Source of the DNA: Paenibacillus sp. BIC5C1
GTDB lineage: Bacteria > Bacillota > Bacilli > Paenibacillales > Paenibacillaceae
Direction: 5' to 3'
NCBI RefSeq assembly: GCF_032399705.1
Contig: NZ_CP135922.1
Coordinates: 4,960,001 to 5,024,000, forward strand
Length of the DNA: 64,000 bases
In this document: piece by piece, positions 7,529 through 14,870 of the stretch
How positions within the stretch are numbered: the stretch's first letter is position 1
Layout: each line of letters opens with the position of its first letter
Notes under the pieces: generated by a model
Database searches by the model: none
What the model was told of the DNA's origin: nothing
What the model saw: the letters and a program-made list of their open reading frames with translations, nothing else
Program-made: the position numbers and the translations under genes

Positions 7529-7783
7529 ATGAGGAACATGAAAGAACGTAAACTGCGTTTATTTATCACAGCCAAAAACATAGCCTGTCTGATTGCGCTT
7601 GTTGCATTAATATACGTTTCTGTCGGTTGCAGTTTAGAACGGGATGAACACACCGTACAATTCCAACAGTTGAAAGTACCCCATGAGGTTAATGATGACC
7701 TGCCTGTTTGGATGGATGTGTATTCCAAGTCTGTTGTGCATGACGTTTACTCCCCACAAGGCAATGTTGAAGTCTTACCCTGA
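7529..7783 (+). CDS. Putative small lipoprotein, unknown function
   Basis: An 84-residue protein with a basic N-terminus, one hydrophobic segment (residues 18-32) and a lipobox-like VSVGC at residue 34, predicting export and lipid attachment. The remaining 50 residues are polar with no recognisable domain. GAGGTG lies eight bases before ATG 7529. It is the first host gene after the prophage attachment tRNA. The Val at -3 of the lipobox is unusual, so it could instead be a simple membrane anchor. Confidence 0.55.
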   Translation: MRNMKERKLRLFITAKNIACLIALVALIYVSVGCSLERDEHTVQFQQLKVPHEVNDDLPVWMDVYSKSVVHDVYSPQGNVEVLP

Positions 7784-7801
7784 GAAACATTATGTCGCAT
7801 T

Positions 7802-7915
7802 TCACTCATCTTCGTCCCACTTTTTGGAATAAGCCTTTTTGGTCACATAATACAACAAAGCTATCATTCCGGCCGACATCAAAAGGGTGATTGCCATCAC
7901 TCCAGCCATACCCAT
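7802..7915 (-). CDS. 37-residue single-span membrane peptide
   Basis: ATG at 7915 follows a GAGGGGG ribosome site and opens a 37-codon frame: a hydrophobic helix (GVMAITLLMSAGMIALLYYV) followed by a short basic-acidic tail TKKAYSKKWDEDE. This is the shape of small regulatory or anchor membrane peptides in Bacillales. It lies tail-to-tail with the lipoprotein gene and divergent from the acetyltransferase. No family recognised. Confidence 0.5.
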   Translation of the reverse strand: MGMAGVMAITLLMSAGMIALLYYVTKKAYSKKWDEDE

Positions 7916-8013
7916 GGTTCGAACCCCCTCTCCCAGTATGTTCCAGTCTTAACTATACAGTAAAAGCATTTTTTTGTATAATTCAGTCTGATAGCGTAGA
8001 GCAGAAAGAAGGT

Positions 8014-8463
8014 ATGGAATTGGCAGCTGAGATTAGTTATGTAACGACTGAAGAACAACTCCAGAAAGCACTGGATATTCGCAATAACGTTTTTGTAATC
8101 GAGCAGCAAGTGCCTGCTGACATTGAGATTGATCAATATGATATCATCAGTCCGGATGTGCATCACGTGTTGTTGAGTAAAGATGGACAGGCAGTAGCCA
8201 CGGGGCGTCTGATCTATTACACCAAGGATACCGCCAAAATGCAGCGCATCGCTGTACTCAAATCGCATCGTGCGTTCGGTTATGGACGTGTGCTGCTGTT
8301 AGCCATGGAAGAACGGGCACGTGAATTGGGATTGGCCTATTCTGTTTTGGACGCACAATGCCAGGCGCAGAAGTTCTATGAGAAGCTCGGATATGAAGTG
8401 ATCTCGGAAGAGCCTTTTTATGATGCAGACATTCTGCATGTTCGTATGCAAAAGAGCCTGTAA
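8014..8463 (+). CDS. GNAT-family N-acetyltransferase (YjcF-like)
   Basis: A 149-residue acetyltransferase. The fold is visible from ISYVTTEEQLQKALDIRNNVF through QAVATGRLIYY to the acetyl-CoA segment RIAVLKSHRAFGYGRVLL, then AQKFYEKLGYEV and the final strand. It resembles Bacillus YjcF and the ElaA-like group, whose substrates are not established. The start is set at ATG 8014 because the upstream part of the frame (7891 on) is unlike the family and overlaps a small divergent gene; an AGAAGG stretch lies close to this ATG. Confidence 0.8.
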   Translation: MELAAEISYVTTEEQLQKALDIRNNVFVIEQQVPADIEIDQYDIISPDVHHVLLSKDGQAVATGRLIYYTKDTAKMQRIAVLKSHRAFGYGRVLLLAMEERARELGLAYSVLDAQCQAQKFYEKLGYEVISEEPFYDADILHVRMQKSL

Positions 8464-8573
8464 ATAACCTTTGCGTGCGAGATAAAGCTATGTGGTGCAT
8501 ACTTTTTTTTGATCCGGACAGGCTAAAGAGGTAACCAGATTCCTATTTGGCCAGATAAGGAGAGTGTGACATC

Positions 8574-8810
8574 ATGGATCAAACGACACGCGAAAGCTTC
8601 ACAGCAGTACAAAAAAATGGAGACGGCGATCTGACGGCGTTCCAAACTTCATCCGGGCGTGTGCTGGATTACCAACAGGCACTGGCTGAAGTAAAAGCGG
8701 GAGCAATTGCAGGTGTGAACGTCTTTAAAGGCAAAGACGGCGAAATGTACATTCGCGGTGACGCAGACGGCGACCCAACCAATAACCTGGATCAACTTCC
8801 TATCTTCTAA
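8574..8810 (+). CDS. DUF3892 domain protein
   Basis: A 78-residue protein that is essentially one DUF3892 domain: FTAVQKNGDGDLTAFQTSSG, then ALAEVKAGAIAGVNVFKGKDG and the terminal strand. Members are short soluble Bacillales proteins of unknown function. AAGGAGAG precedes the ATG. A strong terminator follows at 8834, so it is the last gene of its transcript. Confidence 0.75.
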   Translation: MDQTTRESFTAVQKNGDGDLTAFQTSSGRVLDYQQALAEVKAGAIAGVNVFKGKDGEMYIRGDADGDPTNNLDQLPIF

Positions 8811-8833
8811 TAGATGTACACTGATTAACAAGG

Positions 8834-8864
8834 CGCCAATCCGGCATTCCGGGTTGGCGTTTTT
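8834..8864 (+). terminator. Rho-independent terminator after the DUF3892 gene
   Basis: CGCCAATCCGG / CCGGGTTGGCG stem with a CATT loop, followed by five T residues on the plus strand. Confidence 0.85.
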
Positions 8865-8869
8865 ACGTT

Positions 8870-9151
8870 TTAATATTCGGTAAAATATTTCACGGCATCG
8901 CCAGCAGGCTGGCTTTTGCGAATGGGTTGTGGTTCCTGCTCCCATGCTTGCAGAATGAGTATACCTTCCAACGTAGACTTGTTCTCCCACACAATATGCT
9001 GCCTGCGCTCAAGCTCCAGCAGTGACTCATGAATGAACGCCTTGCTTCTTCCCGTCTTATTCTCCAGCTCATCCATCCGTGGCACTCGGCGGCGCTGGCC
9101 CGCATAATTAACAATTATACGCAAAATTTTGCGTTCAAAATCGTTCAGCAT
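8870..9151 (-). CDS. Small winged-helix-like protein in an SOS operon
   Basis: A 93-residue protein. LNDFERKILRIIVNYAGQ, VPRMDELENKTGRSKAFI and LLELERRQHIVWE form a three-helix plus wing pattern like the DNA-binding part of LexA or MarR-type proteins, then a polar tail. It has no protease or other domain. It overlaps the upstream gene by seven bases and shares its LexA-controlled promoter. DNA binding is inferred from the predicted fold only. Confidence 0.6.
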   Translation of the reverse strand: MLNDFERKILRIIVNYAGQRRRVPRMDELENKTGRSKAFIHESLLELERRQHIVWENKSTLEGILILQAWEQEPQPIRKSQPAGDAVKYFTEY

Positions 9152-9357
9152 ATATCTTCCTTCCCTTCCTTATGGAGTACGGGACGCCATGCCAGAATAC
9201 CTTGTTCCAGAAAAGTTCTTGGTGAACCCTCTTTTCCTGCGGATGCTCTAATCTTTCCTTCGCGTACACTGTTGATTCGAATCTGCCGCTGCGTAATATG
9301 CCCTGCACGATCCATGTAGACGAGTTCCACCATCTGACCAATATATTTTCCTAGCAT
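9145..9357 (-). CDS. Small WYL-like protein, SOS-regulated
   Basis: A 70-residue protein. VELVYMDRAGHITQRQIRI followed by KIRASAGKEGSPRTFLEQGIL resembles a minimal WYL-like beta barrel (Tyr-rich strand, then an RTF motif), a fold often used to sense nucleic acid or nucleotide ligands in damage-responsive regulators. ATG 9357 is used because GGAGGG lies seven bases upstream; an earlier ATG is too close. It is followed by an overlapping winged-helix gene, so the pair could work as split sensor and DNA binder. That last point is speculation. Confidence 0.55.
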   Translation of the reverse strand: MLGKYIGQMVELVYMDRAGHITQRQIRINSVREGKIRASAGKEGSPRTFLEQGILAWRPVLHKEGKEDIC

Positions 9358-9373
9358 AATCATCCCTCCAATA

Positions 9374-9424
9374 AGAACATGTGTTTGTTTTATTATTATA
9401 TGCGAACATAAGTTCTTTATTCAA
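9374..9424 (-). promoter_or_regulatory. Promoter with two LexA (SOS) boxes
   Basis: On the minus strand TTGAAT (9419-9424) and TATAAT (9395-9400) are spaced 18 bases. CGAACATAAGTTCT (9403-9416) lies in the spacer and AGAACATGTGTTTG (9374-9387) just downstream of the -10 box. Both fit the Bacillus LexA operator CGAAC-N4-GTTYG with one flank mismatch each; centres are 29 bases apart. Confidence 0.75.
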
Positions 9425-9452
9425 TAACTAAAAAAAGGATTTTCTTGAAATT

Positions 9453-9492
9453 AAAAAAACCAGACTCACTCCCTTCATAGGGAAGTCTGGTT
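9453..9492 (-). terminator. Terminator after the DUF3889 gene
   Basis: AACCAGACT / AGTCTGGTT arms around a 17-base loop with inner pairing CTCCC/GGGA, followed on the minus strand by a run of seven T. Confidence 0.8.
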
Positions 9493-9515
9493 CCTGTCCT
9501 GCTTGCTATGCAATC

Positions 9516-9836
9516 TCAACGTCGATCCGATTCCATGAATTGTACCTTTTTCAACTGCTGGGTAGACGGGTTAAAATCAACATTTACAAATACAGCAAAT
9601 TGTTTACCGTCTTTGTTACGAACCCATAACTTGAACTGTTCACGAGATTGGTCTGCTGTTAGTGAGGTGCGGCCGATGTGTTTGTAATCCAAAATATCCA
9701 CGTTGTACTTGGTTTGTGTTTCTTTCACTGCAATAATTCCCCATTTCGCATAATCCGGAATCGCAGTTGCTGAACTGGTTGATAATCCACTTAAACTTAG
9801 TATCACCGTCATCAGGGCTACGATGAGCATTCTCAT
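9516..9836 (-). CDS. Secreted DUF3889 protein
   Basis: A 106-residue protein with a signal peptide (MRMLIVALMTVILSLSG, cleavage expected after the SSATA region), then a compact domain with YAKWGIIAVKETQ, DYKHIGR and FKLWVRNKDGKQFAVFV as in DUF3889, a small secreted Bacillales family of unknown role. The start is ATG 9836 with GAGGAG eight bases upstream; the longer frame from 9857 lacks a site. A terminator follows. Confidence 0.7.
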   Translation of the reverse strand: MRMLIVALMTVILSLSGLSTSSATAIPDYAKWGIIAVKETQTKYNVDILDYKHIGRTSLTADQSREQFKLWVRNKDGKQFAVFVNVDFNPSTQQLKKVQFMESDRR

Positions 9837-9890
9837 ATCATTCACTCCTCGGGACAATGTTTACGTTAGCCTGCCCTGTAGAAGTTTATT

Positions 9891-10205
9891 TTACACTAGT
9901 AGACGAATGATAAACGCAATCGGTTGCAGGAGCGATTGAACTGTACTTATCGCCATCTTATACCGTTCAATTGGTGAATTGAAGCTTATCCCCCAGTCAC
10001 CCTCCAATAAAAAATTTCGCAGAGGTGGATCTTCCTGCTTTTCCAAACCGTACTTTTCTGCAAGCTCATCTTTTCTTTGTTGATCCAACTCACTCGGATA
10101 ATCTGCATATGCTCCCGTAACATCGCTACATCCAAAAACGACAAGCAGTAGGACACCCCATCCCACCATAATCCAACGTTTGCGCACGCTCAGCTTCTCC
10201 TTCAT
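9891..10205 (-). CDS. Putative lipoprotein, unknown function
   Basis: A 104-residue protein with basic N-terminus, hydrophobic stretch WGVLLLVVFGCSD and a lipobox Cys at residue 26. The mature part is acidic and helical (ELDQQRKDELAEKYGL) and ends in a hydrophobic helix LLQPIAFIIRLL. No family recognised. Either ATG 10205 or a GTG at 10187, which is better placed behind AAGGAG, could be the start. Confidence 0.55.
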   Translation of the reverse strand: MKEKLSVRKRWIMVGWGVLLLVVFGCSDVTGAYADYPSELDQQRKDELAEKYGLEKQEDPPLRNFLLEGDWGISFNSPIERYKMAISTVQSLLQPIAFIIRLLV

Positions 10206-10330
10206 TTAAATCAGATAATGACAACTATACTTAACTTCATTCGTCCTGATTGTACATAAATAACACGGGATTGGAAATAACAAATGTAGACTCATTACAT
10301 ACGTCTTAAGCCTTATTTGCAAAATTATGG

Positions 10331-10356
10331 GTTTAGCGTATTCAATAAACGTGTAA
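10331..10356 (+). promoter_or_regulatory. Possible sigma-B-type promoter for the catalase
   Basis: GTTTAG (10331-10336) and GTGTAA (10351-10356) are spaced 14 bases, near the Bacillus sigma-B pattern GTTTAA-N13-15-GGGTAT, about 60 bases before the catalase ATG. The -10 match is imperfect. Confidence 0.35.
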
Positions 10357-10415
10357 TAGGCCATGCAAGCATCACTTCATTATTCTGAGCAATCATTTCG
10401 AGGAGGTTACACCTG

Positions 10416-11318
10416 ATGTTCAAACGTATGGATGAAATCGCAATTGAAATCCCCAATGTCGAGAGACCGGACCCGAATGCAGCGGCAGCAATACAAGAAT
10501 TGCTGGGTGGTAAATTCGGAGAGATGTCAACGTTGAACAACTACCTCTATCAATCCTTTAATTTTCGTTCCAAAGAAAAATTGAAACCCTTCTACGATCT
10601 GGTGATGAGTATCACCGCCGAAGAATTGGGTCATGTGGAGCTTGTGTCTCACGGCATTAACAAATGCCTCAGAGGTTCCACCGAATACAAAGAGCCTGAC
10701 GATACACCGCTTGGTTCCGTGAAGGATGCACGTCTGTCCTATCATTTCCTGGCTGGCGCACAGGGAGCAATGCCTTTCGACTCCATGGGCAATCCCTGGA
10801 CAGGAGCCAACGTCTTCAACAGTGGGAATTTGGTCGAAGATTTGCTGCATAACTTTTTCCTTGAATGCGGAGCACGTACACATAAAATGAAAGTTTACGA
10901 AATGACCGATCACCCCGCAGCTCGGGCAGTTGTTGGCTATTTGTTGGTACGCGGTGGCGTACATGTGGTCGCTTATGCTAAGGCGCTTGAAATCGCAACC
11001 GGAGTGAATGTAACCAAATTGGTGCCGATTCCATCCCTGAGCAACAAATCCTTTAACGAAGCGTGGAAATACGAAGAAAAAGGCCTACACACCAAGCTGT
11101 ATACTTATAGTGATAAAGACTTTACTGCGATCAGTCAGATCTGGAAAGGGACACACCCCGAAGATGGACAAGCGCTGGAAGTCATTCAAGGCGTACCTGA
11201 AGGGTACCCGATCCCGGAAGCTCCTGCGGTGGAAGAGGAATTCGCACCGGGCATTTCGCAGGAAGACTTTCAGGAAATTGCACGTCGTCTGAAGATGGCG
11301 GGAAATATTGCGGAATAA
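10416..11318 (+). CDS. Manganese (non-haem) catalase
   Basis: A 300-residue dimanganese catalase that converts hydrogen peroxide to water and oxygen. The ferritin-like bundle is visible: ELLGGKFGEMSTLNNYLYQSF gives the first Glu ligand, then ITAEELGHVELV (Glu and His ligands), then VEDLLHNFFLECGAR and a final GGVHVVAYAKAL segment. Length and motifs fit the short cytosolic Bacillales form related to YdbD/YjqC. AGGAGG precedes the ATG. It stands alone, with its own promoter region and terminator, consistent with stress control. Confidence 0.92.
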   Translation: MFKRMDEIAIEIPNVERPDPNAAAAIQELLGGKFGEMSTLNNYLYQSFNFRSKEKLKPFYDLVMSITAEELGHVELVSHGINKCLRGSTEYKEPDDTPLGSVKDARLSYHFLAGAQGAMPFDSMGNPWTGANVFNSGNLVEDLLHNFFLECGARTHKMKVYEMTDHPAARAVVGYLLVRGGVHVVAYAKALEIATGVNVTKLVPIPSLSNKSFNEAWKYEEKGLHTKLYTYSDKDFTAISQIWKGTHPEDGQALEVIQGVPEGYPIPEAPAVEEEFAPGISQEDFQEIARRLKMAGNIAE

Positions 11319-11373
11319 GGTAGCATTATGTAGTGGATGTATTAGTTGTTCTTGATTGGGCTTGAAATGGATT

Positions 11374-11422
11374 AAGCCCTCAAATCTTGCTGCTTCAGTG
11401 GGCAGGATCGAGGGCTTTTATT
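11374..11422 (+). terminator. Terminator after the catalase gene
   Basis: AAGCCCTC / GAGGGCTT outer stem with further inner pairing and a TTTTATT tail. Confidence 0.75.
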
Positions 11423-11428
11423 GATGTA

Positions 11429-12427
11429 TTAAAACATGGATTTAATGCTGTTGATGAACTTTTGCCCTGTGTTTGGCTCTGTCAGTGTAATGTCCCACAT
11501 TACAATATTGGTCACCGCATTTGAATCATCGTTAAATACTTTTATAGTCAATGCATTAACCCCTTTTAACGGAATTCGAAAAGAGTCAGGATGGTTCTCC
11601 CCGCTGTTCGCTGATACAACCAGGGAATAAATTTCGGTTCCATCAGCGATAAAGCTTACTGTAATACTCTCATTGCTCGCTGTGCGGAAAATATCGTCCG
11701 GTATAGCGAAATAACCTGTCATATTTTTGTATTTTCCATTTAAGAGATATGAAAACACATCCGTTTTTTGTTTCTCTCTACTATACAGATTGATTTGAGG
11801 CTCGACATTTGTCTGCCCTACTGTAAAACCGGAGAGTTCTTCATCCCATGTAACAGCCCCATCACTCGAAGCAAGTTCATTCAGTGCAACACTTTTTCCG
11901 TCAACGTTATCTAAATAATGATTGAGACCACCAACTACAGATATCGTAACCATTGAGAAAATAATCGCTGTCAGGAAGATTCGAATAAGTCCTTTTAATG
12001 TATTCCGCTGATGCATTACTACCCGCTGTGCACCATATCCCACGGCAGCCCCTAAAGTATTAATCAGGATATCGTCTATATCAAACGCACCTAAACGCGA
12101 AATCATTTGTACCGTCTCTATCATCGTAATACATAGAATGAATAGGCTGATAAAGCGAATAAACCCACAGCGAAAGAGGAGCGGAATGACCATCCCGAAG
12201 GGGATGAAGGCTATAAAGTTCCCCATTTCAAAAAACCAAATCTTAAAATCCCTCCCCATCGGAAAATGTAAAGGAATTCCTTGAGGGGTTAAGCTGTATC
12301 GTAAACCCTGATCAAGACTGGACGAGCTTCTATCGAAGCCCAAGAATAAGAAATACAATGTTAAACAAGTATACAACGATAACAATACAATGATGAATTT
12401 TCTTGACTTTCCTTGATACAAAATCAA
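11429..12427 (-). CDS. VanZ-family membrane protein with NPCBM-like C-terminus
   Basis: About 332 residues. The first 170 hold four to five membrane spans with VanZ features (GNFIAFIPFGMVIPLL, then ETVQMISRLGAFDIDDILIN and LGAAVGYG). After another span comes an extracytoplasmic beta domain of about 150 residues (FSYLLNGKYKNMTGYFAIPD, SITVSFIADGTEIYSLVV, LTIKVFNDDS) like NPCBM carbohydrate-binding modules. VanZ confers low-level teicoplanin resistance in enterococci; the combination here suggests envelope binding. TTG 12427 is preferred (AAGAAGG seven bases upstream); TTG 12448 is possible. Confidence 0.75.
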   Translation of the reverse strand: MILYQGKSRKFIIVLLSLYTCLTLYFLFLGFDRSSSSLDQGLRYSLTPQGIPLHFPMGRDFKIWFFEMGNFIAFIPFGMVIPLLFRCGFIRFISLFILCITMIETVQMISRLGAFDIDDILINTLGAAVGYGAQRVVMHQRNTLKGLIRIFLTAIIFSMVTISVVGGLNHYLDNVDGKSVALNELASSDGAVTWDEELSGFTVGQTNVEPQINLYSREKQKTDVFSYLLNGKYKNMTGYFAIPDDIFRTASNESITVSFIADGTEIYSLVVSANSGENHPDSFRIPLKGVNALTIKVFNDDSNAVTNIVMWDITLTEPNTGQKFINSIKSMF

Positions 12428-12583
12428 AATCACACCTTCTTTTTTCAATAAACTTCTACATCATCAAATCATTCCCACACTACAATCTGCAGAAATTTCC
12501 TCGACTTGAATGGCGGTCTGCACAGTCTGAACTTTTCTGAATCACAAAATGAAAAATACGCTTCTTAAATTGTAAATTGCTTG

Positions 12584-12979
12584 TTATCGTATTTTATTCA
12601 GTAGTGGTACTACAACCTCATCCAATTCCTCAAGCATCTCACTTTTAGTAGGATTATTCAAAATTCTTTCCAAATCATCCTTCAATACTATTAGATATCG
12701 GGAAGGCAATCTACTGATTAAACCACTGATCATAAAATATTCCCATTGTGGATCTTTAGTTTTAAATACATTTTGAATATGAGGAATAAGTTCTTCTCCA
12801 AATCTCAAAAGTAAATCTTCTACGGACTTGGCAATGGGCCAATTTCCATCTTGCAACCATTCCATAAGCTCAGGAATGATATCTCGCAACTCTTCATTAC
12901 CTAATTCACTTAACTTACGCACCGCTTCGAAATCATGCTTCTCGCGGGGAAGCCATTCTCTAACATCCATGCTCATCAC
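12584..12979 (-). CDS. DUF5071 protein
   Basis: A 131-residue soluble helical repeat-like protein: LPREKHDFEAVRKLSEL, IIPELMEWLQDGNWPIAKSV, LIPHIQNVF and FMISGLISRLPSRY. This matches the DUF5071 family, a HEAT-like domain often found near SMI1/KNR4-type immunity genes, but no toxin is visible here. Its stop is near the VanZ gene with a 150-base gap. Function unknown. Confidence 0.7.
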   Translation of the reverse strand: MMSMDVREWLPREKHDFEAVRKLSELGNEELRDIIPELMEWLQDGNWPIAKSVEDLLLRFGEELIPHIQNVFKTKDPQWEYFMISGLISRLPSRYLIVLKDDLERILNNPTKSEMLEELDEVVVPLLNKIR

Positions 12980-13011
12980 CTCTTGTCATCCGACGATGAA
13001 ATCCAGCATTC

Positions 13012-13593
13012 CTACTTCTGCTCCTCTGCCGGCTCGATATCTTCTATTTTCACTTCAATCTGATCCTGAGTATCCGTGGTTGACATGGCATCTCGCATAC
13101 GAATAGTCCATATTCCTGTCTTCTGATCAAAATCAACATTCTCAATTACAGGAATACGTACTTGCTCTCCGTCTGACGAGTACAATCCAGCCCGGATGGC
13201 ATCCTCCTCACTCCTATGAGCACCATCTGGGGTGGCCGGGCAAGATACAGCAATCGTTTCCGCTCTGGCTTGTCCAGGGTAAGGCTGGTTTTCGGGGCTG
13301 CCATCCGTCCAAATCTCAACATAGGAGCCGATCTTAGGATTAGGCGCATTGGAGAACCATTTGGCCGGATAATACCGATCCGATCCCCCATTGGCACTGA
13401 AATTTTCATATGCAGGGTTAACAACAAGTATGGAATTCTCCTTGCGGTCAACCACATAACCAACGAAGCCTTCTGCTCTTTGTGCATTCGCCTGGACATG
13501 TGTCTCACATTCGTTTTGCCCCGTAACCGTACAACCTGTAAGACATAATATCAAGGTCAAGCACGAACTAAGCAGCAGACGAAGATTCCACAT
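13012..13593 (-). CDS. DUF3221-containing lipoprotein
   Basis: A 193-residue exported lipoprotein: signal segment LLLSSCLTLILCLTGC with the lipobox Cys at residue 21, then a beta-rich DUF3221 domain (AEGFVGYVVDRKENSILVV, then IGSYVEIWTDG with an OB-like strand order) and a C-terminal strand region (VRIPVIENVDFDQKTGIWTI). The family is common in Bacillales and has no established function. It lies 32 bases upstream of the DUF5071 gene and could share its transcript. Confidence 0.75.
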   Translation of the reverse strand: MWNLRLLLSSCLTLILCLTGCTVTGQNECETHVQANAQRAEGFVGYVVDRKENSILVVNPAYENFSANGGSDRYYPAKWFSNAPNPKIGSYVEIWTDGSPENQPYPGQARAETIAVSCPATPDGAHRSEEDAIRAGLYSSDGEQVRIPVIENVDFDQKTGIWTIRMRDAMSTTDTQDQIEVKIEDIEPAEEQK

Positions 13594-13697
13594 ATGTAAA
13601 GCCCCCTGTTAATTCCTTATTCTCTTTTTGACGTTGCCTATAGGGTGATTGTTGCATGCAACGTACGATTAACATCCCTTTTATGATGTCAAATAAA

Positions 13698-14012
13698 TCA
13701 CCTTGATTTATTGCTCTTGTACCAGTACCTTCCCCATACAATCAATATCACACATAACAAAAGTGCACAGTATCCCCAGGTGAAAAACAAAGCCAGTCCC
13801 AATCCAATGTTGGCTCCTATATATCCCCCGCGTAACTCCGTATATAATGCATACCCCAATGGTACGCTACCTGCAACAAAAAGTCCGATTAACCATCCGC
13901 CCCAACGTTTAAAATTAGATCCCTCTCTATCCTTGGAAATCTTTTGGATACCTTGAGCCAGTAGAATCAACATTAAAATCAATATTAGCCAGGTTATGAA
14001 AATGTACAACAT
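13698..14012 (-). CDS. Small three-span membrane protein
   Basis: A 104-residue integral membrane protein with three hydrophobic helices (residues 3-22, 38-58 and 68-95) and basic loops (KISKDREGSNFKRW, YWYKSNKSR). No family recognised. It stands alone between the lipoprotein gene and the Fur-box pseudogene. Confidence 0.55.
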   Translation of the reverse strand: MLYIFITWLILILMLILLAQGIQKISKDREGSNFKRWGGWLIGLFVAGSVPLGYALYTELRGGYIGANIGLGLALFFTWGYCALLLCVILIVWGRYWYKSNKSR

Positions 14013-14112
14013 AGCTTTTCTCTCCTCTCCTTCAAATTCCCCTTATTTTCGTACAAAGGTTTTCCGCCTGTTTGTCCCCGCTTTCGATATACTGATCACA
14101 TTCGAACTATAT

Positions 14113-14127
14113 TGATAATGATTAACA
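14113..14127 (+). promoter_or_regulatory. Fur box upstream of the binding-protein pseudogene
   Basis: TGATAATGATTAACA differs at one position from the 7-1-7 Fur consensus TGATAATNATTATCA. It lies about 40 bases before the ATG of the degraded gene. Confidence 0.75.
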
Positions 14128-14165
14128 TCATCCAAAGAGTAGCCTATGCGGGAGAAACCATAACG

Positions 14166-14715
14166 ATGGACGCAACACGCAAGCTCGGTACCCTTATACT
14201 CATGATTACCCTGATTGGTGCGCTGTTATCAGCCTGCGACAGCAAAGCAGAGCCACACCATCTTCCAAGATTGTCGCGATGGGCAATATGGTCGGACAAT
14301 GATGACACTGGGCATTCGGCCTGTTGGCGCAGAACTCACCATCATCCGTCATCAAATCGTGTACCGGAACCAATTGCAGTACATTCAAGATGTGGGTGTA
14401 ATCAACAACGCTTCCGTTATTGCAGGTTTGGAGCCTGACCTTATTGTCTATGAGCACCGTTCGGACGCGATGAGAGAGTTGCTTGAGCAGGTGGCGCCCA
14501 CACGTACTATCAATCCGGCCAGCAATACCGCCGAGCAGCTGCGCTGTATTGCGAAAAATGTGGGTGAAGAACAGAAAGCGGAACAATGGATTGTCCACGC
14601 CTCTGTTCGTACACACACGTATACGACAAACGCCAAATGGAACTTCGATGACCCGATCACAAGAGATCGTTTACTCAAAGTCATGCCACGTATTTTAAAA
14701 CATCCACTGACTTAG
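14166..14715 (+). pseudogene. Broken siderophore-binding lipoprotein (FhuD-like)
   Basis: The gene reads in three frames. From ATG 14166 a signal peptide and lipobox (LIGALLSACDSK) is seen in one frame; at 14258-14296 a second frame gives PSSKIVAMGNMVG; from 14296 a third gives TMMTLGIRPVGAEL and continues with IAGLEPDLIVYEHRSDAM to AEQWI. Then about 90-100 codons expected in the family are missing before the terminal NAKWNFDDPITRDRLL. The step at 14296 is consistent with a one-base loss. It would have bound ferric hydroxamate siderophore for the FecCD permeases 2 kb away. It is clearly non-functional unless the sequence is wrong. Confidence 0.85.
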
Positions 14716-14773
14716 ATGTGTGATACTCTTCTCTCGCCAGCAGGCACAACGTGATATTAAAAAGTAAAAAAAG

Positions 14774-14813
14774 ACGCCTTCGCTTACTCAAGATAATGAG
14801 TAGATGAAGGCGT
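14774..14813. terminator. Bidirectional terminator
   Basis: ACGCCTTC-CTTACTCA paired with TGAGTAG-GAAGGCGT, flanked by an A run on the left and TTAATTTTTAATTT on the right, between the pseudogene and the convergent ABC exporter gene. Confidence 0.8.
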
Positions 14814-14870
14814 TAATTTTTAATTTATATACAGCTTCCTTATATTACGTTCACAAACTCTCTGTTACGT

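Noticed and set aside
14112..14715. Two overlapping short genes as separate proteins
   Set aside because: Read together with a third frame they reconstruct one FhuD-like protein with signal peptide, so a single pseudogene explains them.
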